Positions 30,283 to 39,394 of a stretch of DNA of 64,000 bases are shown here, piece by piece. The position numbers were made by a program, and so were the translations under genes. A model generated the notes under the pieces. It was not told the DNA's origin. It saw nothing but the letters and a program-made list of their open reading frames with translations, and did no database searches. The DNA is from CAYHCE01 sp964355015 (GTDB taxonomy: Bacteria; Cyanobacteriota; Cyanobacteriia; PCC-6307; Cyanobiaceae). The DNA lies in NCBI GenBank assembly GCA_964355015.1, contig CAYHCE010000015.1, positions 1 to 64,000 on the forward strand, given 5' to 3'. Position 1 is the stretch's first letter. The number at the start of each line of letters is the position of its first letter.

Positions 30283-30516
30283 TCAGGCGCACATACCGGT
30301 CACTTCATCGGTCTGGAGCAGGGTCAGCTGTCGCAGGGACAGCTGTTCGATGGCGGCGATCAGCGTGGGCTGGACCTCCTGGGTCTCACTCATGACCAGG
30401 GACTGCAGCAGGTCAAAGTGGTCCTGGGCTGCGAGCTCGCCGTTTTCGCACCAGGCCAGACTCCATGGGACGGGGGCGGACATCGGTTCGGGATCAGGAG
30501 GTGTTGGTTTGCTCAC
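30283..30516 (-). CDS. Small cyanobacterial protein, unknown
   Basis: A 77-residue acidic, helical protein with a Pro-rich start (PTPPDPEPMSAP) and VPWSLAWCENGELAAQDHFDLLQSLV. It starts at GTG 30516; ATG at residue 12 is an alternative. No membrane segment or catalytic motif is seen. It is convergent with the secreted protein gene before it. Confidence 0.5.
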   Translation of the reverse strand: MSKPTPPDPEPMSAPVPWSLAWCENGELAAQDHFDLLQSLVMSETQEVQPTLIAAIEQLSLRQLTLLQTDEVTGMCA

Positions 30517-30744
30517 AATGGGTCAGGCGTCACTGCGGTGCCCGTTTCTTCGGGTTTGCTTCGGATCCGCTTCACCCTTCTCCAACCCCCTGATCCTGCG
30601 TGTCTCGCATGGATCGTGCCTGTGGCGGAGGTTCTCCCTCTCGGCAGGCCCCAGCCCTGGCGAGCCCGGCAGATCTCTGCAGTACTGGCTGCCGGAATTG
30701 TGTTCGCCGATACAGCAGCAGGAAGTGGCCGGAGCGGGAGAACC

Positions 30745-30777
30745 AGGCTCCGAAGCCTGTAGAATCCGGATGGATTC
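30745..30777 (+). promoter_or_regulatory. Two hairpins and -10-like box before RRM gene
   Basis: Two short stems stand in series, AGGCT-CCGA-AGCCT (30745-30758) and GAATCC-GGAT-GGATTC (30762-30777). A TGTAGAAT segment (30758-30765) resembling an extended -10 box lies between and into them. They lie 108-141 bases before the RNA-binding protein start, in a 369-base gene-free stretch where I see nothing else. No -35 box is evident. Confidence 0.3.
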
Positions 30778-30885
30778 CGAGGCTGGAAAGGCTCCCATCG
30801 ATCCGCTCCAGTGGACCCGCTCCGGATGGGCAGTCCTTGAGGAGCCAACAGTTTCGAGGAATCAGTTCCAGGCTCCATTCAGGGA

Positions 30886-31224
30886 ATGACCATTTACGTA
30901 GGCAACCTCTCCTTCCAGGCCGAACAGGAGGACTTGCTCGATCTTTTCGGCCAGTACGGAGAAGTTCGTCAGTGCAGCCTTCCCCTCGATCGGGAAACCG
31001 GTCGTAAGCGTGGCTTCGCCTTCGTCGAACTCGCTGATGACGCATCCGAGCAGAAGGCCATCGACGATCTGCAGGATGTGGAGTGGATGGGGCGGATGAT
31101 CCGCGTCAACAAGGCGAGCCCCCGCGAGCGCAGCGGTGGTGGTAACCGTGGCGGTTACAGCGGCGGTGGCGGTGGCGGTGGCTACGCAGGTGGCGGCAAT
31201 GGAGGCGGCGGTAACCGCTGGTGA
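30886..31224 (+). CDS. Glycine-rich RNA-binding protein (RRM)
   Basis: A 112-residue protein with one RNA recognition motif (residues 1-80), showing RNP2 IYVGNL at 3-8 and RNP1 RKRGFAFVEL near 45. A Gly/Asn/Arg-rich tail (NRGGYSGGGGGGGYAGGG) follows. Cyanobacterial Rbp proteins of this form bind single-stranded RNA and are commonly cold-inducible. The long untranslated leader and the nearby helicase gene fit that picture. Confidence 0.92.
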   Translation: MTIYVGNLSFQAEQEDLLDLFGQYGEVRQCSLPLDRETGRKRGFAFVELADDASEQKAIDDLQDVEWMGRMIRVNKASPRERSGGGNRGGYSGGGGGGGYAGGGNGGGGNRW

Positions 31225-31429
31225 ACCCAGCCTCCGGGGCCGGGGTCATCCGCCAGCAGCGATTGATCGGCCGCCGCCCGGAAGTCAGTCACAGTGAACC
31301 GCAGGGGTGACCGCCGCGAAAGCTGGTGGAGGCAGTGGCTGATCCGCTGGGCTGATTCTGTCTCCGAAACCCGGCCGGGAAGCTCGGCTCCACGCACAGG
31401 TCAGCCTTCCCCGCAGCTGGCCTCTTTTA

Positions 31430-33274
31430 ATGGCGAGTGGCCCTCTCCGCGTTGCCGGGCCTCCCTCCGCACGCCCCATGGCCCCATCGCCAGCCCGTCC
31501 GACCCTCACCCGACTGCTCACCGCCCTGCGGCCCCATCAACGCGCTGTCTGGCTGGCGTCGGCCTGTTCGGTGCTGAACAAGCTGTTCGATCTGGCGCCT
31601 CCGGTGCTGATCGGCCTGGCTGTGGATGTCGTGGTGCGGCAACAGACCTCCTGGCTGGCGGCTCTCGGCTTCGCGTCGGTACCCAGCCAGCTCGGCCTGC
31701 TGGCAGTGCTCTCCTTCCTGATCTGGAGCGCCGAATCGCTGTTTGAGTATCTGTACGGGGTGCTGTGGCGCAACCTGGCCCAGACCGTGCAGCACGAGCT
31801 GCGGCTCGAGGCCTACGACCATCTCCAGCGGCTGGAGATGGCGTTCTTCGAGGCGGGCAGCAGCGGTCGGCTGATGGCGATCCTCAACGACGACATCAAT
31901 CAGCTCGAACGCTTCCTCGACCACGGCGCCAACGAACTGCTGCAGCTGATCACCACCGTGCTGGCGGTGGGCGGGGCGATGGTGGTTCTGTCGCCGGCGG
32001 TGGCGGGGGTGGCCTTCCTGCCGATCCCGGTGATCCTCTGGGGGTCGCTCGTCTTCCAGAAGCGGCTGGCGCCCCGCTACCGGGAGGTGCGTGACCGGGC
32101 CGGCGATCTCAACAGCAGCCTGGCCAACAACCTGGGCGGCATGCTCACGATCAAGAGCTACGCCGCCGAAGCGTGGGAACTGGAGCGGGTGCGGCGCGAG
32201 AGCGACGCCTACCGGGCCAGCAACCGCCGTGCCATCCGCCTTTCGGCCGCGTTCATCCCCCTGATCCGTTTTGCGATCCTGTTCGCCTTTCTGGCGATCC
32301 TGGTGATCGGTGGCCTGCAGGCCTGGAAGGGTGCCATCGCCGTCGGCAGCTACAGCTTTCTGGTGTTCATCACGCAGCGGCTGCTCTGGCCGCTTACCAC
32401 CCTGGGCCGCACCCTGGACGACTACCAGCGGGCCATGGCCTCCACCAACCGGGTGCTCGACCTGCTCGAAACCCCGATCGCGATTCCCAGCGGCGATCAG
32501 CCCCTGCCGCCGGAGCAGGTGAAGGGCGCCCTGGAGTTCCGCGACGTGAGCTTCGGCTACGCCGGCCGCGATCTGCTGCTGCAGGGCTTTGAGCTGGCGA
32601 TTCCGGCCGGATCCACGCTCGGAATCGTGGGGGCCACGGGCTCGGGCAAGAGCACGATCGTGAAGCTGCTGCTGCGGCTCTATGAGGTGCAGCGGGGGGA
32701 GATTCTGATGGATGGGATCCCGATCCGGCAGCTGAGGCTCCAGGACCTGCGCCGTGCGATCGCCCTGGTCAGCCAGGAGGTGTTCCTGTTTCACGGCACG
32801 GTGGCCGAGAACATCGCCTATGGCAGCTTCGACGCCGGTGCGGCGGCGATCGCCCGCGCCGCCGCTCTGGCGGAAGCGGCCGGCTTCATCGAGGCCCTTC
32901 CGCACGGCTACGACACGGTGGTGGGCGAGCGGGGCCAGCGGCTGTCCGGCGGACAGCGCCAGCGCATCGCCCTGGCACGGGCCATCCTGAAGAACCCGCC
33001 GGTGCTGATTCTCGATGAGGCCACGGCCGCGGTGGACAACGAGACCGAAGCCGCGATCCAGCGCTCCCTTGATCTGATCACCGCCGAGCGCACCACCCTG
33101 GTGATCGCCCACCGGCTGAGCACGATCCGCCACGCCGATCGGATCGTGGTGATGGAGAAGGGGCGGATCGTGCAGAGCGGTCGCCATGAGGAGCTGCTGG
33201 AAAGGGGCGGGGCCTATGCCAACCTCTGGCGGGTGCAGGCCGGACTGCGGAAGGACGAAGCGCTCACGGCCTGA
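31430..33274 (+). CDS. ABC exporter, fused permease and ATPase
   Basis: The protein (614 residues from ATG 31430, 598 from ATG 31478) has a six-helix ABC transmembrane domain (about 20-330). The nucleotide-binding domain has Walker [10 protein letters not shown], the Q-loop [10 protein letters not shown], the signature [10 protein letters not shown], Walker [10 protein letters not shown] and the switch His in IAHRLSTI. It works as a dimer, exporting a lipid, peptide or drug; the substrate cannot be told. The first ATG follows a TTTTAA stretch that could itself be a -10 box, which would favour the second start. Confidence 0.9.
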   Translation: MASGPLRVAGPPSARPMAPSPARPTLTRLLTALRPHQRAVWLASACSVLNKLFDLAPPVLIGLAVDVVVRQQTSWLAALGFASVPSQLGLLAVLSFLIWSAESLFEYLYGVLWRNLAQTVQHELRLEAYDHLQRLEMAFFEAGSSGRLMAILNDDINQLERFLDHGANELLQLITTVLAVGGAMVVLSPAVAGVAFLPIPVILWGSLVFQKRLAPRYREVRDRAGDLNSSLANNLGGMLTIKSYAAEAWELERVRRESDAYRASNRRAIRLSAAFIPLIRFAILFAFLAILVIGGLQAWKGAIAVGSYSFLVFITQRLLWPLTTLGRTLDDYQRAMASTNRVLDLLETPIAIPSGDQPLPPEQVKGALEFRDVSFGYAGRDLLLQGFELAIPAGSTLGIVGATGSGKSTIVKLLLRLYEVQRGEILMDGIPIRQLRLQDLRRAIALVSQEVFLFHGTVAENIAYGSFDAGAAAIARAAALAEAAGFIEALPHGYDTVVGERGQRLSGGQRQRIALARAILKNPPVLILDEATAAVDNETEAAIQRSLDLITAERTTLVIAHRLSTIRHADRIVVMEKGRIVQSGRHEELLERGGAYANLWRVQAGLRKDEALTA

Positions 33275-33332
33275 ATGCTCCAGCATGGGAGGACTGTGTT
33301 CTGCGGTATCCAGCGGCGACTGTCACCGGCCC

Positions 33333-33971
33333 ATGGCGCTGAACTCCGGTCCCTACCACCTGCTGCCGGCTCCCCGTGGTGATCTGCTGGAGTTACCGGT
33401 TCGGCGCCTCCAGCCCACCCAGCTCTGCCTCGGCCTGGCGGAGGTGCGAGCCCGGGCGATCGATTTCAGCCGGGAATCGCCACTGGAGCGCCGACGTTAC
33501 CTGCGCTCGCGACCGGTGCCGGTGGCTGTGAGCAGTGCGGGCGAGCACTGGATGATCGACCGGCACCATCGGCTGCGGGCCCTGCTCGAGGTGGATCCCG
33601 ACGCCACCGCCTTCTGCTCCGTGGTGCTGGAGCTGGAAGGAGCCAGCCGCACCCACTGCCTGGAGGAGCTCAACCGTCGGGGCTGGCTGTATCTGCACGA
33701 TGGCGCTGGTCAGGGTCCCCATGCCCCCGAACGCCTGCCTCCCCAGCTCAGCGGGCTGGACGACGACCCTTACCGCAGCCTGGTCTGGAAGCTCAGACAG
33801 GAAGGCCTGATCCGCTCTCAGCCCCTGGTGCCGTTCCTGGAATTCCGCTGGGGAGCCTGGCTGCGGCGCCAGGATCTGCCCACCTTCAGCTCGCAGGATC
33901 TGCAGCCTGCCCTGCCTCTGGCTCGTCAGCTGGTGCGGAGCCAGGGGAGCGGAGGGATCCCAGCCGGTTGA
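33333..33971 (+). CDS. ParB-like nuclease-fold protein
   Basis: The 212-residue protein fits the putative ParB-like nuclease group (ParBc_2). Early strands (YHLLPAPRGDLLELPVRRLQP) are followed by the core AGEHWMIDRHHRLRALLEVD, with the Arg/His-rich loop of ParB/Srx CTP-binding folds. No helix-turn-helix or partner ATPase is nearby, so a plasmid-partition role is unlikely. ATG 33333 was chosen as the closest ATG before the conserved part. Confidence 0.7.
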   Translation: MALNSGPYHLLPAPRGDLLELPVRRLQPTQLCLGLAEVRARAIDFSRESPLERRRYLRSRPVPVAVSSAGEHWMIDRHHRLRALLEVDPDATAFCSVVLELEGASRTHCLEELNRRGWLYLHDGAGQGPHAPERLPPQLSGLDDDPYRSLVWKLRQEGLIRSQPLVPFLEFRWGAWLRRQDLPTFSSQDLQPALPLARQLVRSQGSGGIPAG

Positions 33972-34036
33972 GCCCGTCGGGCCGGCCGCAAAACTGGACG
34001 GCAACGCTGACGGGTGATGCAGAAGACCCCGGTTGG

Positions 34037-34053
34037 ATGAAATAAGGTTTCAT
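34037..34053 (+). promoter_or_regulatory. Hairpin holding the SD of the LCP gene in its loop
   Basis: ATGAAA (34037-34042) and TTTCAT (34048-34053) pair around the loop TAAGG, one base before the LCP-gene ATG at 34055. The AAGG in the loop is the only Shine-Dalgarno-like sequence near that start. The stem is AT-rich and weak, so it could open with temperature or ribosome binding. The pairing is seen; a regulatory effect is inference. Confidence 0.35.
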
Positions 34054-34054
34054 T

Positions 34055-35101
34055 ATGAAGACAACGCCTGCCCAGACCCCTCGCTCCGGGAGTGCCGCAG
34101 GTCGTACTCTTCCACGTTCCCGGCGGGTAGCGGGCGCCAGCGGCGGCACGGCCGAGGCGAACCGTGAGCCTTCCGATCCACCCGTGGCTCCCATGGCGGC
34201 TCACTCCCGGTCGCGCCGCGGCCCCATCCTGCTGGCCATGCTGCTTGGCCTTGCCGGCGGCCTGGCCCTCTCGGGTCCCCTGGCTTCGTTGGTCCTCAAG
34301 GGGGATCTGCTGGCCGAAACCCGCAAGCTCGCCAATCCCTTCTCCGGCTGGGGGGGCGGCGACCAGGATCTGCTGGTGCTCGGCACCGACGTGGGTGGCG
34401 GCAACACCGACGTGATGTTCGCCTGTCGGGTCGAGAACGGCACCACCCGCATCATTCAGGTACCGCGCGACACCTACATCGATTCAGCCCGCTTCGGTGG
34501 CGTCAAGGCCAATGCCCTCTATGCCTACGGAGGCCTGGATGCCGTCAAGTCGGAACTTTCCCAGCGGTTGGGGCGCCCGATCGGCCACCACATCCTGGTG
34601 AACCTGGCCGCGATCCGGCACATGGGAGATGTGCTGGGCGGTGTGGAGGTGAACGTGCCGAAGCGCATGTACTACGTGGACAACAGCCAGGGCCTTTCCA
34701 TCGATCTCCAGCCCGGCCTGCAGACGCTGAAGGGCCGTGACCTGGAGGGCTTCCTCCGCTTCCGCCACGATGAGGAAGGGGACATCGGACGCATCGAGCG
34801 TCAGCAGCTCGTGCTGCAGGCCCTGTTCAGCAAGCTGACCCGGCCGGAGAACCTGGTGCGCCTGCCGAGTCTGCTGGCCGCCGCCCAGAAGGATCTCAAG
34901 ACCGACCTGGGCCCGATGGAGATGGGCGGGCTGATCACTGCCATGGCCACCACCAAGCTCAGAGCCGAGCGGCTCGGCGGCCGTCCCTTCGACCAGGACG
35001 GCATCAGCTACTGGCAGGCCGACTGGCCCTCGGCAAACGCGGCTGCCAGCACAGGTTCCAGCACGGAAAACGACAGGGGTCGCTACCGCTTCCTGTTCTG
35101 A
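34055..35101 (+). CDS. LytR-CpsA-Psr (LCP) family glycopolymer transferase
   Basis: This 348-residue protein has a basic cytoplasmic stretch, one membrane helix (about 60-85) and an extracytoplasmic LCP domain. The LCP domain keeps DLLVLGTDVGG, RIIQVPRDTYID, LGGVEVNV, LKGRDLEGFLRFRHD and IGRIERQQ, including the Arg and Asp residues that bind the polyprenyl pyrophosphate. LCP enzymes attach glycopolymers to peptidoglycan or other acceptors. Translation may be affected by a small hairpin next to the start. Confidence 0.9.
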   Translation: MKTTPAQTPRSGSAAGRTLPRSRRVAGASGGTAEANREPSDPPVAPMAAHSRSRRGPILLAMLLGLAGGLALSGPLASLVLKGDLLAETRKLANPFSGWGGGDQDLLVLGTDVGGGNTDVMFACRVENGTTRIIQVPRDTYIDSARFGGVKANALYAYGGLDAVKSELSQRLGRPIGHHILVNLAAIRHMGDVLGGVEVNVPKRMYYVDNSQGLSIDLQPGLQTLKGRDLEGFLRFRHDEEGDIGRIERQQLVLQALFSKLTRPENLVRLPSLLAAAQKDLKTDLGPMEMGGLITAMATTKLRAERLGGRPFDQDGISYWQADWPSANAAASTGSSTENDRGRYRFLF

Positions 35102-35135
35102 TCTCTGCAGCCGCCGCCTCCCGAACCGGAGCGGC

Positions 35136-35573
35136 TCAGGGCTTTGCCTTGCCGTTCGGGTCCCGGTAGGAGAGGGTGATCAGAGCCAGCAGCAGCCCCA
35201 CCATCGCCAGCACAGGCGTCGACGCCGCCACGGTCACCCCTAGCGCTCCGGTGAACCAGATCGAGGCGGCACTGGTGAGACCGTGCACCTCCGGAATCGA
35301 CTGGCCGACCGGTCGTTTCTCCCGCAGGATCTCACCGGCCCCGAGAAAGCCCGCCCCCGTGGTGACTCCCTGGATGGCCCTGCTGCGGGCGTCGAGATCG
35401 GGGCCGGCGGCCAGCACCATCAGGCAGGCGCTCAGCGCCACCAGCACATGCACCCGCAGCCGGTTCGGGTGGTGGACGGAGGTGTGGGCGCGGTTGTAGC
35501 CCACCGCCAGCCCGCACAGCACCGCCAGACCCATGCGGAGCAGGGCCTCCAGATCGGGCGTGAGCTGCAGCAT
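35136..35573 (-). CDS. MgtC/SapB-family membrane protein
   Basis: A 145-residue protein with four hydrophobic segments. The signatures LRMGLAVLCGLAVGYNR, GVTTGAGFLGAGEILRE and VHGLTSAASIWFTGALG are those of MgtC proteins, which help growth under low magnesium or inside hosts by acting on membrane energy or transporters. Only the membrane domain is present, without the C-terminal ACT-like domain. ATG 35573 fits the family start. Confidence 0.88.
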   Translation of the reverse strand: MLQLTPDLEALLRMGLAVLCGLAVGYNRAHTSVHHPNRLRVHVLVALSACLMVLAAGPDLDARSRAIQGVTTGAGFLGAGEILREKRPVGQSIPEVHGLTSAASIWFTGALGVTVAASTPVLAMVGLLLALITLSYRDPNGKAKP

Positions 35574-35687
35574 GGATGGCCCTCCGTTCCCTCCATCATC
35601 TGGATCAGGGGTACCGTTTGGCGCACGTCGTGTGCGGGTCGGCAGGATCGTGCGGCGGCGGCTGCACGACGCGGAGACCGTAGCCCG

Positions 35688-36524
35688 ATGGGATTCCGAC
35701 TTCACCTGCTCACCGGTGAGGAGTGGCGCAGCAGCCTGCGCACGGCTATCGCCGGGCTGATCGCCGCCGCGATCGCCCTGCGCTGGAGCGGCGACAACAG
35801 CGTCGACGTGTGGTATTGCCTCTACGGCGTGGCCCGCAGCAATCTCGCCGACCAGCGGCTGTCGGCGCGGCTGGCCCGCGAACGCATCCTGGGAACTCTG
35901 TTCGGCGGGGCGATCGGGGCGGGGCTGGTGCTGCTCGGCAACGGCTGGGCCCTTGTGGGTGTGGCCTATCTGCTGGTGGAACTGCTGGGGAACCGCCTGG
36001 GTCTGAGCAGCGGCAGCCGCAGCAACGGCACCGTGGCGGCCGTGCTGCTGCTGATGGTGCCCGATTACGGCAGGCAAGGCGCCAGCTGGGTGCTCCTGCG
36101 CACGCTCTGGCATCTGATCGGCCTGGCGATCGGCATGGCAGTGGAGCATCTGCTCTGGCCACGGGGCGACAAGGAGCGGCTGGCGGAACTGGAGCACGAG
36201 CTGATCGTGCGGCTGCAGGGGCTGAACCGGGAGCCGGACCCGGCAGCATCCCAACGGCTGGAGAGACAGCTGGTCAGCGGTTTCCGCCGGATCCGCGAGC
36301 TGGCCGAGCAGGCGGCTGCGGCGGACCCGGCTGCCTGGGCGCAGCGGGGCGGGGACGAGCGGCTGCGGACGCTGGAGCAGGCCGTGATCCACGGCACGGC
36401 TCTGGTGCGACACCCGCTCACGGCAGTGCCCGAGGGCCCCCTTGCCCGCCGCTGCATAGCGCTGGATCGCTGCGCTCTCGCCAGGCAGCTGGAGCGTCTG
36501 GGGGCGGTGGCATGGGCGGCCTGA
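35688..36524 (+). CDS. FUSC/ArAE-type membrane protein, first of pair
   Basis: A 278-residue protein with an N-terminal hydrophobic half (about 12-140, several helices) and a C-terminal cytoplasmic helical half starting at GDKERLAELEHELIVRL. The half-and-half plan matches the aromatic acid exporter / fusaric acid resistance superfamily. The next gene overlaps it by 13 bases and has the same plan, so the two probably form one heteromeric transporter. The substrate is unknown. Confidence 0.72.
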   Translation: MGFRLHLLTGEEWRSSLRTAIAGLIAAAIALRWSGDNSVDVWYCLYGVARSNLADQRLSARLARERILGTLFGGAIGAGLVLLGNGWALVGVAYLLVELLGNRLGLSSGSRSNGTVAAVLLLMVPDYGRQGASWVLLRTLWHLIGLAIGMAVEHLLWPRGDKERLAELEHELIVRLQGLNREPDPAASQRLERQLVSGFRRIRELAEQAAAADPAAWAQRGGDERLRTLEQAVIHGTALVRHPLTAVPEGPLARRCIALDRCALARQLERLGAVAWAA

Positions 36525-37480
36525 ACCTGCCCCTCGTGCTGCGCAATGCCATCGTTCTCGCCGTGTCGGCGGGGCTGGCGGAGCTGTTTCAGCTGAGCGA
36601 GGGGGTCTTCCTGGTGCTGGCGGCCCTGATGACCCTGGAGGGCTCGATCGGTCAGGGGCTGGTGGCGGGTCGCGAACGGATCGTGGGCACGTTCTGTGGC
36701 AGCGCCGTCTGTCTGTTGGTGCTGGGAGTGCTGCACTGGCAGGGGGTGCCGGCAGCGGGCCTCGGCCTGGGCCTGGTGCGGGTGATGGGGCACAGCCTGG
36801 GGCTCGCCAGCGGCTTCATCGTGGGCGGCCATGTGGTGGCTGGATCGGTGGCGCACCACACCGCTGACTGGCCCGTTTACGTGGCGCAGCGCAGCTTCGA
36901 GACGATCCTCGGAGTGCTGGCAGGGGTGCTGGCCGCCCGCTGGATCCTGCCGGTAAGGGCCAGCAGGAAGCTGCAGCTGGCCATGGAGCGGTGGCGTGGT
37001 GATCTGGCGGACGCCCTGCGCCAGCCCTGTGTCGCGCCGGGCCGGCTGACCGCATTGCGGGGCCGGCGCGATCAGTTGCTGGATCAGCTGCGCTTCGCCC
37101 GCGAGGAGCTGCCCGCCGGTGCGCGGGGGGTGGAGCTGGCGCGGCAGTGGGACCGGCAACTCTTTCATGGCTCTGCGCTGCTGGGCTGCCTGCGGGACCT
37201 GGAGCCGCTGGAGCCTGCCGTCTCCCCCGACCTGGAGGATGCCTGCCGGGTCGTGCAGCGCAGCAGCGCCGACCGGCTCGAAGGCGCCGCGGCCCCGGAC
37301 ACCTTGCGGCAGGCCTGCAGGCGGCTCTCCGACTGCTGCACCCAGCTGGATCGGCAGGGCGAGACAGCGACGGCCGCCGCCATGGACGACCTGGCGCTGC
37401 GCCTCCATCGCACCCAGCTGATCGGCCACCACGCCGAGGCCTACGCCGGTGCCGGCTCCTCAGGGGGCGGCACCGGGTAG
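36512..37480 (+). CDS. FUSC/ArAE-type membrane protein, second of pair
   Basis: A 322-residue protein with a hydrophobic half (about 8-140, including GHSLGLASGFIVGGHVVAGSV) and a soluble, helical C-terminal half rich in Arg and Leu. It is related in layout to the preceding protein, as if a two-domain exporter were split in two. ATG 36512 overlaps the previous reading frame. The last 21 bases overlap the convergent FAD oxidoreductase gene. Confidence 0.7.
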   Translation: MGGLNLPLVLRNAIVLAVSAGLAELFQLSEGVFLVLAALMTLEGSIGQGLVAGRERIVGTFCGSAVCLLVLGVLHWQGVPAAGLGLGLVRVMGHSLGLASGFIVGGHVVAGSVAHHTADWPVYVAQRSFETILGVLAGVLAARWILPVRASRKLQLAMERWRGDLADALRQPCVAPGRLTALRGRRDQLLDQLRFAREELPAGARGVELARQWDRQLFHGSALLGCLRDLEPLEPAVSPDLEDACRVVQRSSADRLEGAAAPDTLRQACRRLSDCCTQLDRQGETATAAAMDDLALRLHRTQLIGHHAEAYAGAGSSGGGTG

Positions 37481-38683
37481 GCGGCCAGATGCGTCGGCGT
37501 CGCCGCCGATCGCGGCGGCCAGCAGGGGGGCCAGCGGCGGCAGCAGAGCGAAGGGCGCACCGAGACCGGCACAGACCCACAGACCCGGTGCTCCAGGCAC
37601 CGCGCCGAACAGGGGGTGGCCGGAGGCCACGAACGTGACCGGTGTCTGGAGGAAGCGGGCCGGCACGGCGTCCAGGGCGGGCAGCAGATCCCGGAGCGCC
37701 TCACGCAACAGGGCCTCCAGGGGCGCCGGATCCGGCGGCGTGCCCAGCGCGACCCCAGGCCGCACCAGCGTGGTCTGCCCCAGCAGCAGGCCCTCACCCC
37801 AGGGTGCCAGACCCGCATCGACGATCACTTCCTCGCGCTGGAGATCGGCGCCACGGGACTCCAGTTCCCGCCGCCGGCCCAGCAGCGGCATCACGATGTC
37901 ATGGCCGTCCCCGAGCACGCCGCCGCAGAGGCCCTCGGCGCTCGATTCGAGCAGAGCTGCCCGTGCGGCCGGGTCGTCGACCGCGAACAGGCCGGCCCAG
38001 CTGTGGCGCAGCCGATCTGGCAGGGCAGGCCAGAGGGCCCGGCAGCCGGCACCGGCGGCCAGCACGACCTGATCGGCCTCCAGGATCTCGGCGGGGAGGC
38101 CGGATCCGGGTTCTCCTGGCGCCAGCTCCACCCGCCAGCCGGAGCCCGCTGGTCTCAGTGACGCGGCGGAGCGGCCCCGCAGCTCCACCCCCGCGGCCTG
38201 AAGGGCCCGCGGCAGGCCCCATTCCAGTCGGGTGGGATCCACGCGGGCGTAGTCCAGCCGCAGCATCCCCGGCAGCCGCTGGATCGCGGGGTTCTCCTGC
38301 TGGCGCGCCACCTGCGCCGCCACCGCGCCCACGGCTCCCTCCACCGCCCCGGCGTCCTGCTGCCGTTGCCAGTACAGCCGCAACGAGCAGGGCTGCCAGC
38401 CCAGCGGGCCATGGCGTTCCTCCAGACGCCGCCAGCAGGCGGGCGCCGTGGCCATCAGCGCGCCGAAGGATCCCGGCGGGCCGGCCCACCACGGCACGCC
38501 ACCGTAGGTGTGCAGCGTGGCGGTGGCAGGTGGGGCCGCTGGTTCTTCCCCGAGGGCGGGGTCCAGCAGCACCACCTGCGCTCCCCGCTCGGCCAGGGCC
38601 AGGGCGGTGAGGCCGCCAGCCAGCCCGGCCCCGATGACGCCGACCTCGGTCCCGCTGACACCGACATCGCCACCGCTGCCCAT
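37460..38683 (-). CDS. FAD-dependent oxidoreductase (DAO family)
   Basis: This 407-residue flavoprotein has the N-terminal dinucleotide-binding motif [21 protein letters not shown] (about 14-34) and the C-terminal FAD contact LWVCAGLGAPFALLPPLA. The fold is that of the D-amino-acid oxidase / glycine oxidase group. The substrate cannot be told, and no ThiS/ThiG gene is near. It starts 10 bases after the PsbP-like gene on the same strand, so the pair is probably an operon. Confidence 0.8.
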   Translation of the reverse strand: MGSGGDVGVSGTEVGVIGAGLAGGLTALALAERGAQVVLLDPALGEEPAAPPATATLHTYGGVPWWAGPPGSFGALMATAPACWRRLEERHGPLGWQPCSLRLYWQRQQDAGAVEGAVGAVAAQVARQQENPAIQRLPGMLRLDYARVDPTRLEWGLPRALQAAGVELRGRSAASLRPAGSGWRVELAPGEPGSGLPAEILEADQVVLAAGAGCRALWPALPDRLRHSWAGLFAVDDPAARAALLESSAEGLCGGVLGDGHDIVMPLLGRRRELESRGADLQREEVIVDAGLAPWGEGLLLGQTTLVRPGVALGTPPDPAPLEALLREALRDLLPALDAVPARFLQTPVTFVASGHPLFGAVPGAPGLWVCAGLGAPFALLPPLAPLLAAAIGGDADASGRLPGAAP

Positions 38684-38693
38684 GGCCTCGGCC

Positions 38694-39278
38694 TCAGATC
38701 TGCAGGGTGAAGGAGCTGATGACGCTTTGGAACAGATCCTTCACCTTCGGCCAGCGCACCTCGTTGGTGCTGGCCGCCAGGGTGTAGAGGCGGCCGCGGT
38801 CGACCACCACCGTGGCCAGTTCGTGGCGGTCGCGGTCGGCCAGGTGGACGGCGAACTCGAGGTCGTAGAAGGTGTGGCTGCCGTCCTGGCGTTCCACCGC
38901 CTCCACCAGCTCGGCGACGCGGCCGCTGCCCTCAGGCGCGATCACGACCCGGCGCAGCTTCTCGCCCACCGCCACGGCACTGCCGAGCGATTCCAGCTCG
39001 TTGGTGGGATTCACGTCGGAGATCACGAGGCTGAGGGTCTCATCGCTGTGGATCAGGTCGTGGAAGACCACCTGGGGGCCGTTCGTGACGGCCACCCGGG
39101 TCCAGCCGGTGGGATAGAGGAAGGCGTAACGCCCGTCGGGGCTCTGGAAGGAGTTCAGCCCGGCGGCCGCGGCACTGCAGCCCGCCAGCCCGCCCACCAG
39201 CACGAGGGCAGCGAGCAGCAGGCCCAGCAGACCCCGCAGCACGGGAAGGCGAACGGGAACGGGCGGACGCGACGCCAT
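38694..39278 (-). CDS. CyanoP, PsbP-like photosystem II lipoprotein
   Basis: A 194-residue protein with a lipoprotein signal peptide (LLGLLLAALVLVGGLAGC, lipidated Cys near 34). It has the PsbP domain: FQSPDGRYAFLYPTGWTRV, VVFHDLIHSDETLSLVISDV and a C-terminal FQSVISSFTL. CyanoP is a thylakoid lumen lipoprotein that assists early photosystem II assembly. The gene heads the operon with the FAD oxidoreductase. Confidence 0.88.
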   Translation of the reverse strand: MASRPPVPVRLPVLRGLLGLLLAALVLVGGLAGCSAAAAGLNSFQSPDGRYAFLYPTGWTRVAVTNGPQVVFHDLIHSDETLSLVISDVNPTNELESLGSAVAVGEKLRRVVIAPEGSGRVAELVEAVERQDGSHTFYDLEFAVHLADRDRHELATVVVDRGRLYTLAASTNEVRWPKVKDLFQSVISSFTLQI

Positions 39279-39394
39279 GGCGTGGGGGGCAAACGGGAGG
39301 AGTGTCAGGACACCCTCTGCATTCTTGCCGGTCCGCCGGGACCCAGCGCGGGATCGGAACCGCCCCCTAGATTCCGCCCAGTTGCGGCGGTCCC

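Noticed and set aside
30886..31224. CRISPR or tandem-repeat array from the GGCGGTGGC-rich end
   Set aside because: The repeats encode the Gly-rich tail of the RRM protein and have no spacers.
31427..33286. 619-residue minus-strand open frame
   Set aside because: It is antisense to the ABC exporter, whose motifs are complete.
33333..33971. Plasmid partition system because of the ParB-like protein
   Set aside because: No ParA ATPase, no parS-like repeats and no helix-turn-helix in the protein.
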